Assembly (NCBI GenBank): GCA_964017145.1
Contig: OZ024845.1
Span: 1,550,001-1,614,000, forward strand
Reading direction: 5' to 3'
From: Agrocybe praecox
Taxonomy: Eukaryota > Basidiomycota > Agaricomycetes > Agaricales > Agrocybaceae
DNA length: 64,000 nt
Positions 22,276-34,406 of this stretch are shown one piece after another (the stretch's first letter is position 1; every line of letters starts with the position of its first letter). Both the position numbers and the translations under genes were made by a program. The notes below the pieces were generated by a model. It made no database searches. It saw only the letters and a list, made by a program, of their open reading frames with translations, and was not told where the DNA came from.

Positions 22276-23038
22276 AATATATGTTGTCTGGCAAGGTTGG
22301 ATTGCCACATCCACCGCTACCACAGTTATGGCTAAATCCTGTTGTATGGTGACTTATACACTACATCAAGTGGTGATTTCCCCTTGCAGTGTGTTTTAAT
22401 GCAGGTACATAAAGATTACTCTATAATTAAGCAAACACAGTTTTTTATTTGTCCTTATTTGTGTTTTTCCCTTTTGTCTTTTCCTGAAGCTCGTAATGCC
22501 AGGATCCTGGCCGTCGTGTCATGTTCTAACTACTGCTGTTTCTCAGTCTTTCATTTATTTATGTCTTCACCTATTTACGTCTTCACCTGTTTATGCCTTC
22601 GCCTATTTACATTCAACAGTGAGCACACTTCCAATCGCTTTCGATGACTTCTTTTGCGGATGGTGCTCTTTCCATTTTTGCCCCGTCTTTGCGCAGTTCC
22701 TTATTATGTCACATGTGACATGACTACTGTCGTGACTGTTTCGACTTGCCCTTCCCACACGCGATACAACTCTTTTCTTTATTCATTATTTTACCTCTTT
22801 CAACTCTCTTCCTCCTGTTCTTCTTTCTTTTTCATGGCTCTATATGCCCGTCTCTGCTTTTCTCACTTGACCCCCCTTTCGTTCTCGCGATTCAATTCAT
22901 TGCCCACCTGACGTCATGTTTTGAATTTCGCTTAGCCGAGTTCTCTGCGTTGCATTCCTTCTGCATTGACCTTCCCTTCCTATTTCTATATATGATCCTT
23001 CTGTCTCTCTTTTTCCTTTTCATCCTTTCTTTTCTGCC
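22276..23038. other. Element interior upstream of the SSB-like gene
   Basis: Pyrimidine-rich leader sequence with long T and C runs near 22770-23035, typical of a fungal promoter or 5' UTR. It also contains the 14-bp perfect palindrome TGTCACATGTGACA near 22707. No gene was recognised. Confidence 0.4.
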
Positions 23039-24331
23039 ATGTCCTTCTCAGTTTACGGTTTTTTCAGGCTCTCCGTTGCCGAAAATACCAAGGAATCCAA
23101 ATTTATTTCTTATCTCTCTGCTTTCTACTCGGAATCCAGCAGCGCTGACAATTGCGCCCCTATTCTCATCAAGACTTATTCCCCTGATGGCGCTGTTTCC
23201 GAGGGTACTGTTGCTTTTGTTCATGGAAAGGCGTTTATTCCTCAAACTGCATCTGAACCGATGTCTCTTCACGCCATTTACTTCTATCCTGTTCCAGGAG
23301 ACCCTGCCCGCAATGACTATGAGGATTCCGTCCCTAACCTCAACCACCCTATCATACTTGCCGTTGGCCACGTCATGCATGTCCATCCTGTCGAGAAAAC
23401 CGAGCCGTCTCCAACGTCGTCTTTTGTTTTATCCACTTCTTCTTTCATAAACTCTGGACCTCAAGAATCTCTCGTCAAGTAAGTTTTACATATCTTCCCT
23501 TCGCAATTTGCTGATTTTTGTAGGTGTTCTTTTCTCAATCACGTTCGTTGGAAGAAGGTTCCACGCTTAACTTTCAAATCGTGTGTTCAGGTCATTGGCC
23601 ACTTTTTTTCATTTGTGGCCAATGGCAATCCGCAGCTTACGATTGCAGTTGACGATATTACCACCGATTTGGGCGTGAGGACCACAGGCTTCTCCCTTTC
23701 GCTCTCAGCTGCATCAGTGGGCAATGTCCCCTCCTCTTCCGGAGGTCGCCGTTTTCCTTCTTTTTCCCAACCACTGTCTTCTCCCCCCACAAGTCAAAAC
23801 ACTTTTGAATCACCTACGTACTCCTTGCCTACGACACCTATCACACCCATCCCCTTTTCAAATGCGACGATACCTTCTATCTTACCTTCGCCTTCGGTTG
23901 AACAATCTTCCATACCCCAGCATTCCTTTTCCCATGCCCCGTCAATTGGCATTTCTGCTCCCAATGCTTCCGCCAACTTTAGCGGGGAGCCATCTCTCAC
24001 TATACCTGTTGCTACTTTCGCCGCTGAAAACAATTTCCGACTTCCTACTGAGATGCCGTCTTTAGCTTCAGTGGCTCCCGCACCCATTGATCAACCAGTG
24101 CCTTCAACTCGTGGGTGCGGACGTGGCCGTGGCCGTGCCAAGCAGAGCGCTGAAACGCACACTGTTTCTCCCCCGACAAAGAAGCCTCGCAAGAACAAAC
24201 AAGTTGGGTATATATTTTTCGATCTACTATATAATTGCATCAATGGCCTTACATTTTCACTTCAAAGTGAAATCACCACCATAAGCAATCCCTCTGTTGA
24301 CGTAGGTACTACATCAACAGCACCCATTTAG
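23039..24331 (+). CDS. OB-fold/SSB-like protein of the mobile element
   Basis: Exon 1 runs 23039 to about 23479 and splices through a 44-bp intron into KCSFLNHVRWKKVPRLTFKS; the frame then continues to TAG at 24331, with an optional short in-frame intron near 24207-24268. The core (HPIILAVGHVMHV, RWKKVP, SCVQVIGHF, LTIAVDDI) has the beta-strand pattern of the single-stranded-DNA-binding-like proteins often found beside Helitron helicases in Agaricomycetes. RPA-like OB-fold proteins are also known in plant Helitrons. The C-terminal half is low-complexity Ser/Pro and ends in a basic, probably nuclear-localising segment (GRGRGRAKQ, PPTKKPRKNKQ). Its likely role is protection of single-stranded transposition intermediates; this is inference. 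Confidence 0.6.
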
Positions 24332-24504
24332 GTTTTTCTTTTTGTATTTTTTCTCCATTCTTGCCAATCGTTTTCTTATGTCTTATTATTCCAATAATGC
24401 CAATGTCTTATTTTGTTTCGCCCTTTTCATATTCCATATGACCTTCATGTAGTAGAAAAATCTTAAATAGTCCGAAATCTCATCTTTGTGTTTCCTCGTC
24501 TACC

Positions 24505-25920
24505 ATGTCACTGCCTTTTGTCCCCCTCTTCCAGCTGTTATTTCCTACTTCTAACGCTCGATGTATTATCTTCTTTCTCATTGTAAAATTAAACTCTCTT
24601 AATTCCCGCTCTTTAGTTCGTCGTCCACACGGTTCTCGCCTGCCAGACCTTCCCTGGGTAACAACCTCTGAAGATCGAACATCATCACTTGTCATACATA
24701 TGCTCAATTCTGCTTGGGAGACAGGTCTTGAACATACTCTGTCTCCTTTAGCGCGAGTTATCACAGTATGTCTTCTATTTCTCCCTTCGATAATCTCCTT
24801 CATATTTTTTGCTTTTGTAGCCTAACCAGGATTATTACCACATCACCTACAATGTCGCAACAGGTGTACTTATACGCCGCTCGCCTGCTATCTTCATCCT
24901 TTGCCCCGTCCATGCTGCTATTCCTTTCCGTCTGAACAATGCACGCTTTGCAGTTGTATTCAGAATCTGGAATGCCCCTCATCTAACCGCTCTCTGCCTT
25001 GCCTATGCGTTAATTAACTTCATTGACAAAACTATCCGCAACCACGACTACTCGTGTTTTGAACTCATTACGCTTGCCTATCGCTTTTGTACTGATGGAA
25101 GTGCCGGAGTCCTCATTTTCAACCATGGTTTTCAAGAGGCGTTCAACAGTATCCTTCAACTTTCCTCTAGGTCAGACAGCGAGGAATATGGAGCCCACCG
25201 CACCGTTGTCCATACCGACTTTGGACCTATGATCACATGGAACAATCCCGATGCTGCCTTATTGTCTGATACCGCAGTGACTCATTTCTGGCTCTCCGTT
25301 CAGTTGAGTTGTTCCATTTGCATTTCATTTCTGTTTCTCATTCTTTGCATAGGGCCATCATTGCTGCCTGACGTCATATGGCTTAGCCAAGCTACTTTCC
25401 CTCCCTTTTAATGCTCACTTCGACAAGATGACTCGTCCAACTTCCCTTTCTTTCTTTCTTTTTGTTACCATCATGTTGCAACTCTTATTCAAAGTCCTTC
25501 GTACGTGTCATCGTTCACGATCTTTGATTTCTTTGACAAAGGCCTCTTGCAGTCCTTCCCTTTTCAAGCTGCGTAAAGCAAACCCCTTCGCTTTCCTCTC
25601 ACCCTGATTTGGCAGGGGAGAAGCTGCCTCTCAACATTTCAGCAGCTTCGCGGCTCCAATACGACTACATTAAGGACTATTTTCGTAAACCTTCTTTCGA
25701 ATTTCAAGGCAGAGGACCAACTCATGTAGTGTATACTGTATGTTCTTTTTGAATCTTCCCGCTATTACTCTCTCTTCTCATGCCTTTCCGAATAGACTCA
25801 ACCAACGAAGGGAACTGTGTCTTCATCCGATTCAATCGTGCGTCATAAACTTTTCCACAGATCTTTTTGTCTCTAATTTAATTTTTTGTAGTCGTCTCTC
25901 CCATCCCTCGCAACTATCGT
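24505..25920 (+). CDS. Unrecognised multi-exon protein of the mobile element
   Basis: A multi-exon ORF between the SSB-like gene and Rep. The best exon, about 24824-25303, is open for about 160 codons in one frame (NQDYYHITYNVATGVLIRRS, CPVHAAIPFRLNNARFAVVF, FELITLAYRFCTDGSAG). It continues across short introns into HHCCLTSYGLAKLLSL, NISAASRLQYDYIKDYF and a terminal exon stopping near 25920. Acceptors ending CAG or TAG and phase-compatible joins support coding. No domain is recognised. Its position suggests a conserved accessory protein of the element. The start at 24505 and some joins are uncertain. Confidence 0.5.
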
Positions 25921-26119
25921 TGACTAGTATATTTTTTATTTCTTTTTGTTTTATCAGTAATGCATAATGGGTCACATAGTTTATTCGCTTTGACCCTGCG
26001 CTCCGTTTGAGGAGTCCCTTTTGACCTTCTTTGTTCACTGAATTATATAGTAGCTCTTCAATGTAAAAAAATCCCATTTAATTTCTTTGTTCTCTTTCTT
26101 CGCAACCTTCTGCAGTGAT

Positions 26120-29100
26120 ATGTCTTTTCTCGACTGGCAAATTGGTCCAATTTCTACCCCGCGTCTGCAGTGGGGTACCATTTACCCTAATGGAAGAAGT
26201 CACACTTGCCCAATATGTGGTGTCACACTACTCACAGGCGAACGTCCTGGTTTCTGTTGTGGACCAAATGGCTCGAAATTCCATGATGTTCAACCATTGC
26301 CTCCCCTCCCCCCCGAATATCAATCTTTTATCAATGATCCCGATATCTCATCCCTATCTCGAAGACTAAACCTCGTGTATTCTTTTGCAGCCATGGAAAC
26401 AACACATTTATTCCCCATTGCAGGTGGTGGCCCTGCGTTTTTCGCAATAGAAGGCAAAATTTACCATCGTTTGCGACCTGACCATGGGTCTTCAGTTATC
26501 CGCTGGCTTTTACATGATGGATTTCTACAGAATCTGAACCCTTCTCGTGAACTCCCTCAACATTGGAAAGCATCATTTATGAATGCGTTGGTGCGAGTAA
26601 ATCCACTGACTCGTGGCATACGCAACTTGAATGCAATTGCACAAAGTGTACCAAATATTCAACTAGTTATGGAAGACTCGGGATCAGGTGGTGAGATAGC
26701 AGCCGTCGTTTCTTACGCCAACACAACACAACATCAACGACATGGACGAAGTCTCACCATCACCACGCACGATGGGCATGAACAGTATATCTCCACTGTT
26801 TCACGAATGTGGGAACCATTGGCGTATCCTCTGTTCTTCCCGCACGGAACATATGGATGGGGTCTTTATGCACAAACTCCTGGATGGGGTCTTTATGCAC
26901 AAACTCCTGGATGGGGTCTTTATGCACAAACTCCTGGAGATACAGATCAATCAACGGACGGAACTCAGATGTGGTACTATTGTCAACGACTTCTACGTGA
27001 AGATCGGTTTCGAATTATGGGAAAGTTAACCAATGAATATTTGGTGGATATGTTCTCTCGTGACATAGAAACGCGACTTGACTACATAAGACGCAACCAG
27101 GTCAGAATGTTGGAAGAAGATGCTGCTCTCATGGGCGAAAATGAAGTACCAGAGTCGGAAAACGTATACCTCCCTTCTTCTTTCCTTGGTTCAAACAGAT
27201 GGTGCTCGAACCAAGTTGCCGACTCCCTGTGCATTGCTGCACAGTATGGCTCACCTACATTTTTTGTCACAATGACCTGCAATCCTGATTGGGAAGAGAT
27301 ACAGAGTCAATTGCGACCTGGCCAAAACTTCTCCGACATCCCCCTCGTTGTTGTTCGTGTATTCAACAAGAAACTCAGCTTGCTACTCAAAGCTCTTCGG
27401 ACCATGTTCCCTAACGCAGGGTCAGTTCTGTACTGCATCCACCGTGTTGAGTTTCAAAAACGTGGTTTACCACACGCTCATATTCTTATCAAGTACGAGA
27501 AGTTGTGCTTAACTGCAGCGGACATTGATCAGGTCATCTCTGCGGAAATGCCTATGGACCCAGAGCATGCTGAAATAGTTAAAAAGTTTATGCTACATCA
27601 CCATCCCAATGATTCAGCACCTCTTTCAAAGTACTGTCAACGAGAGCACGCGGATGGCACACGTTATTGCCGTTTTAAATATCCTCATGCCCTGTGTTCC
27701 GAAACAACTATAGATGATGATGGACGTGTTCATTATCGACGCAGACGATCTGGCGACGAGATGATTGTACCTCACTGCCTTCCCCTTCTCATCAAATTTC
27801 TCTGCCACATCAATATTGAAATTGCAGGGGCTGCTTTTCTGTTTCAATATCTGTTCAAATACATACACAAAGGTTTGTTCTTTTTGGACCGTTTATTTCT
27901 TTTTTCTAAGCACCCGTTTTATCATGATTGTCAATTTAGGGCCAGATACAACATGGTACCATTTGCAGACACCACAGGCTGGCACCGAAGATGAAGGTCA
28001 ACATTCAAACAACAACAGTACAAGAGATCACGTCGACGAGATTGATGATTACTGGAAAGCCAGATATTTAAGCGCGGGAGAAGCGGCATGGAGAATTATG
28101 GGATATCATGTCACCATGAAAGATCCCGGTGTTACATCTCTCCCAATACACCTTCCGGATTCAAAGAAACAACATCAATATGCACGGCTTGATGGGTCCG
28201 AAAGCAAGCTATCTCTTTTAGACCGCTACTTCCTTCGTCCTCAAGGATCATTTTTTGTCAACGACACAGAACGGTCATTTTCGGCACTTACTTACTTGGA
28301 ATATTATTCAATTTTTCGACTCGTGTCCATTAATTACGAGAAGATCGGCTTGCCAGGTTACTTTCTAGAGCAGCAAAACAACCTTCAGTGCACCCGTATG
28401 CACGTCGTTCAACGATCAACTCAAGCAAAGGTCCATCTAACACGAATCTATCACTGCCGTCCATCGCATGGCGATGTTTTCTATTTACGCACAATCTTGC
28501 AAAACAGACCGGCACTTTCATTCTTGGATGCTAGAACATACAACAATCAGATATTCCCAACTTATCAAGCCGCAGCATCTGAGATGGGCCTCTTTTCAGA
28601 CGCATCCGAGGGTATGCTTACTTTGTTGGAGGCTGTAGCAACACTTAGAACACCTCGACAAATTCGTATTTTGTTCTCTGACTTGCTCGTCAATGATTGC
28701 ATTGAGTACCCTCAAGCTGCATGGAATGAGTTTGGCGAAAAGATGTCCCTGGATTATATACATCGACACGCACACTCGGTCGAATTGGGGCTGTCATATG
28801 CATTGCAAGATATTGACCAACTGCTGCAAGAACACTCAAAATCTGTAACCAATTACGGACTTCCAGAACCCAATGTCCCTTCATCGGAAGTTGGTTTAGA
28901 AATTGAAAGATGGGCAGCAAATCCAAATGAACTCCGCCATCGTGCAGAAGCGCAATACCTCACCTTTAACCCACAACAGCGTGCTATATACGATCGAGTT
29001 TGGGCTGCAATACACAATGACGAAAGCCTGTGCCTATTCATTGATGGAAAAGCGGGCACGGGAAAGACAACAGTCATTAATGTTCTATGTGATGCTCTAT

Positions 29101-30399
29101 GAGCAGAAGGAAGGATAGCCTTACCGACAGCTACTTCTGCATTTGCGGCTCAGCTGTATAATGGTGGAAGAACCACACATTCTATGTTCAAGGTACGACT
29201 TCCCGATCTTATCTTTCAAGATGTACCTTGCTTATGAATTAGAACAGATCTCGGTTGTTGAAAACAACGAAATGATTTCCTCTTCAGTTGAACCACATAC
29301 GTCTCGTGCAGATCTAATCCGCAATGCTGCGCTGATCACATGGGATGAAGCTCCTATGACAAACAAAGCAGTTTTAGCGTGCATGGAAGAAGTATGCCGA
29401 AACTCAACAGGTAAACAAAACTTACCTTTTGGTGGAAAAGTGGTTGTCCTCCTAGGAGACTTTCGTCAGACATGCCCTGTGATACGCCGAGGTAGCAAGC
29501 AGCAAGTCCTTGATGCATCAATCAAGTTTTCCCCACTGTGGCGTCATCTGGAGGTTATGCAGCTTACACACTTGATACGAAACGCGGATGATGTTCCATT
29601 TGCAGACTTTGTCAACTCAATTGGAGAAGGGGCCGGGCCATCTGTAGACCTTTCTGCATTGCAACAAGCACAAACCAGAGAGGATCTTATAGATTTTGTT
29701 TTTCCGGATGACATCTTGGCACAACCTTTACTCAGTATGCGACGGTCTATCTTAGCGCCGACAAACGCTCAGGTTGATCATTACAACAGTGACATCTTAC
29801 AACGACTTCACGGCGCTTGGAAGGTGTATCTCGCGGCAGATTCTATCAAAGAAGCAGAGGCTTTAGCTGACCGTGAACAGGAATCTCTGAACGAAATCAT
29901 ACCAACGGCGGCTATTTTGGACTATGTCTCGTCTAATCCACCCATTGGCATACCCCCTTCAAATTTGGTTGTCAAAGTGGGAGGCGTGTATCGCATGTTG
30001 CGAAACATGTCAACTGATCGTGGTCTGGTAAAAAACACCCGTGTACTCGTCACAGACATTGGTTCACGGCTGATTTCGGTACGAATTTTAAAAGGCACAA
30101 ATGTTGGTGATGGAGGAGACATCTTGCTGCCCTGAATAACTTTTACAGCCTCCTTACCATCTCACCACACATTAGTTCGTCGACAATTTCCTATAGCACC
30201 TGCGTATGCAACCACATTCACAAGTTGCCAGGGCCTTACACTCGATAGGATAGGTCCTGATCTAACTAAAGCGCCGTTTTCACATGGGCAGCTCTATACT
30301 GCATTGTCTCGTGTGCGTAATCGAAACGACATTATGGTTCTGCTGCCTGCTGGTCAGACAACAACGAAAAATATCACGTATTTGGAGCTTTTGATATGA
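26120..30399 (+). pseudogene. Helitron-type Rep-helicase, near-intact but with two TGA codons
   Basis: From ATG 26120: an N-terminal zinc-finger-like region (CPICG, then FCCG), and the Helitron-like N domain with MTCNPDWEEIQ, the HUH motif (LPHAHIL, about residue 450) and the two-tyrosine motif (FQYLFKYIHKG). After an intron at about 27872-27938 comes a linker, then the PIF1-type helicase: Walker A GKAGTGKT, TGA at 29100-29102, an intron at 29193-29247, Walker B WDEAP, GDFRQTCPV, a second TGA at 30133-30135, motif V TSCQGLTLDRIGPDL, motif VI YTALSRVR, and final TGA at 30397-30399. Everything outside the two stops is in frame with all motifs kept. Both stops sit where CGA would be expected. 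The protein is therefore probably inactive, or recently so. Confidence 0.85.
26855..26935 (+). repeat. Three tandem 27-bp repeats inside the Rep gene
   Basis: Three exact copies of a 27-bp unit in frame encode GWGLYAQTP three times, right after the conserved segment PLAYPLFFPHGTYG of the Helitron-like N domain. The copies are identical, so the expansion is recent. Confidence 0.9.
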
Positions 30400-31474
30400 C
30401 AGAAATATAGTACGTGTTATTCAACGATTAATTAGCATCGTGATACTAATGCTTGACAGTAATCACTTATTCTGTCGAGCGAAATTGACTGCAACGCAAC
30501 GATAGAATAGGCGTATTTTATTTATTTTGTATTATACCCGTAATTTGTAATGTTTGTGGCCGAAGCGAAGCGAGGCGCAGGTCTTGTATGAATTATGAGA
30601 GAGCCTTAGAAATAGATTCATCCACAAAAGACAACAACCTGTAATCCTATTAAGCTTAACCACAAGCCTACTATGTACACCAAAATCTATGTAAGTCTCT
30701 GTAGCAACATTTGCATGTATCAAGCACAGTGGCAGGTATATCATGATGTAGACTACCTTACAGGTACTGTTGTGGATTGTAATTAAATAAGACTTGTAAC
30801 GAGATTATATACTGATCTTGAGACTACAATGAGTATAGTACTTCTTTTATCCTGGTAGATTACCTTCTTTACCTTACTTTATCCCTATCCAAGAAAGATA
30901 TGGTATGAAAGGGGTCAGAACATAATAAACTGTCCTCTGAGGATATACCAAATCTATTATTACCAATCTATACAGTTAAACACAAAGAAAAGTATGCCTG
31001 AATGAAACCAGAGCAATTTAGGCATATATTTAACTGTATTAAGAGTGATCCAGTAAGGGATGTTACCTTTAGAACTTATTTGTTTGTTATTCTTCCAGTA
31101 TTGCAAAATTGAGTGATGATCCAATATAAAAGCATAAGTGTAATGAATACTGATGTGTTCTACAAGAAGTGTATGGACTACAGCTGACATATAAGTAAAT
31201 AAAAGAGAATATATCTTGAATTCTTCAAATAAGCGCCCATACAGAGAAGAATCACCAGCAGGAGGCCATGATGTTTAATATCAAAAGAGATTGGTAAACC
31301 TATAGGAGGATAAAGCACATATATGTGCACATTATTGGTCAATTTATACAGTCTGGAACAAGCATACCTATTCTGTAATAGTTAAGCGCTTGTATTGTGC
31401 GCTTTTTTTGACAAGTTAAATTTAGAAAATCAAAGATAATCTTGATTAGATTAGCACATTTTATTTTAGTAACT
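30400..31474. other. Element 3' interior, AT-rich, no gene
   Basis: About 1.1 kb of AT-rich sequence between the helicase stop and the right inverted repeat. A purine-rich motif GCCGAAGCGAAGCGAGGCG lies near 30559. No CTRR end with an obvious hairpin was found, so a nested Helitron end could not be placed. Confidence 0.4.
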
Positions 31475-33511
31475 ATACATTGTAATATAGATGCGGCAAT
31501 GTGTATTTTCAATAATATGTGTGCTTAATAGTGGTAGTAATAATGTCCCACTCATTGCAAGAAGGTTACCTGTGTTTCAATTTATTTTTAAAAATATGTG
31601 CAGCGGTGAAGTCATATTTCACCGCCCATTAATGTGGCGGCAATGCGAGTGGTGAAGTTTTGGTGTGCTAAATAGTGTGCCATCAGCTCAAGCCATTTTT
31701 GAATATCTGAAAAGATTACCCAGGCTCCAATTTAATTTGCAAAATATGTGTAGCGGTAAAGGCATATTTACTGTCCATTACCGCAGCGGCAGTGTGTGCG
31801 GTGAATTTCTGGTGTGCTAAAGAAATACCAATATGTACCACGTTTGTACACCTACAAATGTATTCATAATTTATTGTACAGTACAGTATACATCTATATC
31901 TACTATACTACACCTTTCCCTATCCCTCTGGTTGCCGACCCCACTTCGCCGCTTCACGGTAAACATTTTTGCACCCTACTTCACCGCTTTTTTGGGCCAC
32001 TTGTGTACATCTACAAATGTATTTTTAATTTATTCTACGTTACAGTATACATCTATATCTACTGTAATACACCCTTTTCTATCCCTCTGGTTGCCGACCC
32101 CACTTCGCCGCTTCACGGTGAATATTTTTGTACCCTACTTCACCGCTTTTTTTGGACACTTGTACATATACTACAAATGTATTTTTAATTTATTCTACGG
32201 TACAGTATACAACTATATCTACTCTAATACACCTTTCCCTATCCCTCTGGTTGCCGACCCCACTTCGCCGCTTCACGGTGAACATTTTTGTACCCTACTT
32301 CACCGCTTTTTTTGAACACTTTTGTACATCTACTACAAATGTATTTTTAATTTGTTCTACGTTACAGTATACATCTATATCTACTATAATACACCCTTTC
32401 CTATCCCTCTGGTTGCCGACCCCACTTCGCCGCTTCACAGTGAACATTTTTGTACCCTACTTCACCGCTTTTTTGGGCCACTTTTGTATATCTACAAATG
32501 TATTTTTAATTTATTCTACGGGACAGTATACAACTATATCTACTATAATACACATTTTCCTATCCCTCTGGTTGCCGACCCCACTTCGCCGCTCCATGGT
32601 GAACATTTTTGTACCCTACTTCACCGCTTTTTTTGGACACTTTTGTACATCTACTACAAATGTATTTTTAATTTGTTCTACGTTACAGTATACATCTATA
32701 TCTACTGTAATACACATTTTCCTATCCCTCTAGTTGCCGACCCCACTTCGCCGCTCCATGGTGAACATTTTGTACCTTACCTCACCGCTTTTTTTACACA
32801 CTTTTGGATATCTACAAATGTATTTTTAATTTATTCTATGTTACAGTATACATCTATATCTACTATAATACACCCTTTCCTATCCCTCTGGTTGCCGACC
32901 CCACTTCGCCGCTTCACGGTGAACATTTTTGTACCCTACTTCACCGCTTTTTTGGGCCACTTGTATATCTACAAATGTATTTTTAATTTATTCTACAGGA
33001 CAGTATACAACTATATCTACTATAATACACCTTTTTCTATCCCTCTAGTTGCCGACCCAACTTCGCCTCTCCATGGTGAACATTTTGTACCCCACCTCAC
33101 CGCTTTTTTTGACCGCTTTTGTACATCTACTACAAATGTATTTTTAATTCATTCTACGGGACAGTATACATCTATATCTACTGAAATACACCCTTTCCTA
33201 CCCCCCTGGTTGCCGACCCAAATTCGCCGCCCCACAGTGAAAATTTTCTACCCTACCCCACCGCTTTTTTGGGTCCCCAATTACCTGATTCTCCAGCTAC
33301 CCCTACCCAATTACTACCAATACCACACCCCCTATACTACCCACCTACCCTACTGCCCAATCCTACTGCCCCATTTCGCCGAGACTATATCTCGCCGTAT
33401 CCCGATATGGAAATCCCTGCTGGAGTGCACCAGTGTGCGCACTGGCACCATTAGATACGCTACACTGTAGGTACACACTGTACCATTAGATACGCTACAC
33501 TGTAACATGGG
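31475..33511 (-). repeat. Right terminal inverted repeat
   Basis: The reverse complement of the left arm. It is longer by about 240 bp because it has one more 160-bp unit and a second, degenerate copy (31680-31830) of the inner TTCACCGC/CATTACCGC zone. The outer 500 bp match the left arm almost perfectly. Confidence 0.85.
31835..33265 (-). repeat. Tandem array, about 9 units of about 160 bp (right arm)
   Basis: Nine occurrences of TACAAATGTA-type landmarks and of GTTGCCGACC at about 160-bp spacing. A 382-codon ORF crosses the array (32322-33470), but its peptide is just the repeated unit and changes frame between units, so it is not called a gene. Confidence 0.85.
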
Positions 33512-33513
33512 TA

Positions 33514-34406
33514 TGTGGAAATTCATGGTTAATGCAAATTTAATTCATACTAGTTGCCTTATTACTGTGACGGTAAGATAGAAAGAAAGATGTCTGTACA
33601 TGTATCCGTCAATTTACTGGAGAGACTATATTGATGATATACGAAATAGCATTCGGCGATCGCCGAATAAGTTTATGGCAGAACTCGGTCGTTGCCGCAG
33701 ATATCATCACGGCTAGAGAAAGGTAGAATCGTCGTGTTTACGAGGAAAGACACCCAAGCAACCTAGGCGAGCTCTATAATTGCATTTAAATAGGCTCCAT
33801 GTTTCCTTATATTGTGATTCTTTCTCAACAACGCGTCATTACAGTCGTGATGCCGAGCTCGGCGTCTATTTGCGATACACATCTTATGTCTTCCAGTCAC
33901 TGCACACTCAATCTCCAACTTCCAAGGCTCTCTATAAATGACGACTCGACCTCCGATGCGAAGGTATTCAAAATCTCAAATTCATACCTCCATTCATTCT
34001 CCATTGCAACGACTGCTGCTGCACAAGATAATACGACAATCGCCTGGTACCCTACAAAACTCTCGACCAAGACAATCAAACACACCTCTTTCAAACACCT
34101 CTGGGAACTCTTCATCGGTGTCGCCGACAGAAAACCTGGCTTTTTATTTGGGCATTGGGAGTTTTGGAAGTATGTTTCGGATATAATAGTCGTAAATACC
34201 AACGCGAGTAAGGAGACCTGCCAGGTTGCTAAAGAAATGAAGATAACAATGATAGCCTCAGAGAATGATCGTTGATGCAGATGAACGTATATGATGGATA
34301 TGTATTTGCATTTGTTCATTGGTTTTTGAAACCTTTATTTGGACATCAGGTCACATTACTTCGTTATGGTACTACCCGAAGAGAGTACTGGGGAGAATTT
34401 TAAGGC
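33514..34406. other. Right flank of the element; ORF of unknown status
   Basis: Starts with displaced upstream sequence of secreted-protein copy C. A plus-strand ORF of 158 codons (33799-34275) and an opposing minus-strand ORF of 140 codons (33897-34319) overlap almost fully. The plus ORF contains HLWELFIGVADRKPGFLFGH and the minus ORF hydrophobic segments. Neither has a recognised domain, so no gene is assigned. Confidence 0.3.

Larger units (their letters stand above)
20483..33511. mobile_element. 13-kb TIR-bounded element carrying Helitron-type Rep/helicase genes
   Basis: The ends are exact inverted copies (left CCCATGTTACAGTGTAGCG, right its reverse complement). Each is flanked by TA, which could be a 2-bp target-site duplication or the outermost inverted bases. 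The inverted ends are nearly identical for more than 500 bp (one difference noted near 20750/33237). Long terminal inverted repeats enclose an SSB-like gene, an unrecognised gene and a Rep-helicase gene. Removing the element joins 20.48 kb to 33.51 kb and restores an upstream region resembling that of secreted-protein copy B, which supports the boundaries. The class is unclear: the enzymes are Helitron-like while the ends are TIR-like. Confidence 0.8.

Noticed and set aside
32322..33470. 382-codon ORF (and similar ORFs on the left arm) across the tandem repeats
   Set aside because: The peptide is just the 160-bp unit translated repeatedly, switches frame between units, is rich in Tyr/Ile/Phe and has no domain. 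It is an artefact of a unit length close to a multiple of three.
20524..33470. Interpretation of the inverted arms as LTRs of a retrotransposon
   Set aside because: The arms are inverted, not direct, and there is no reverse transcriptase, integrase or primer-binding site between them.
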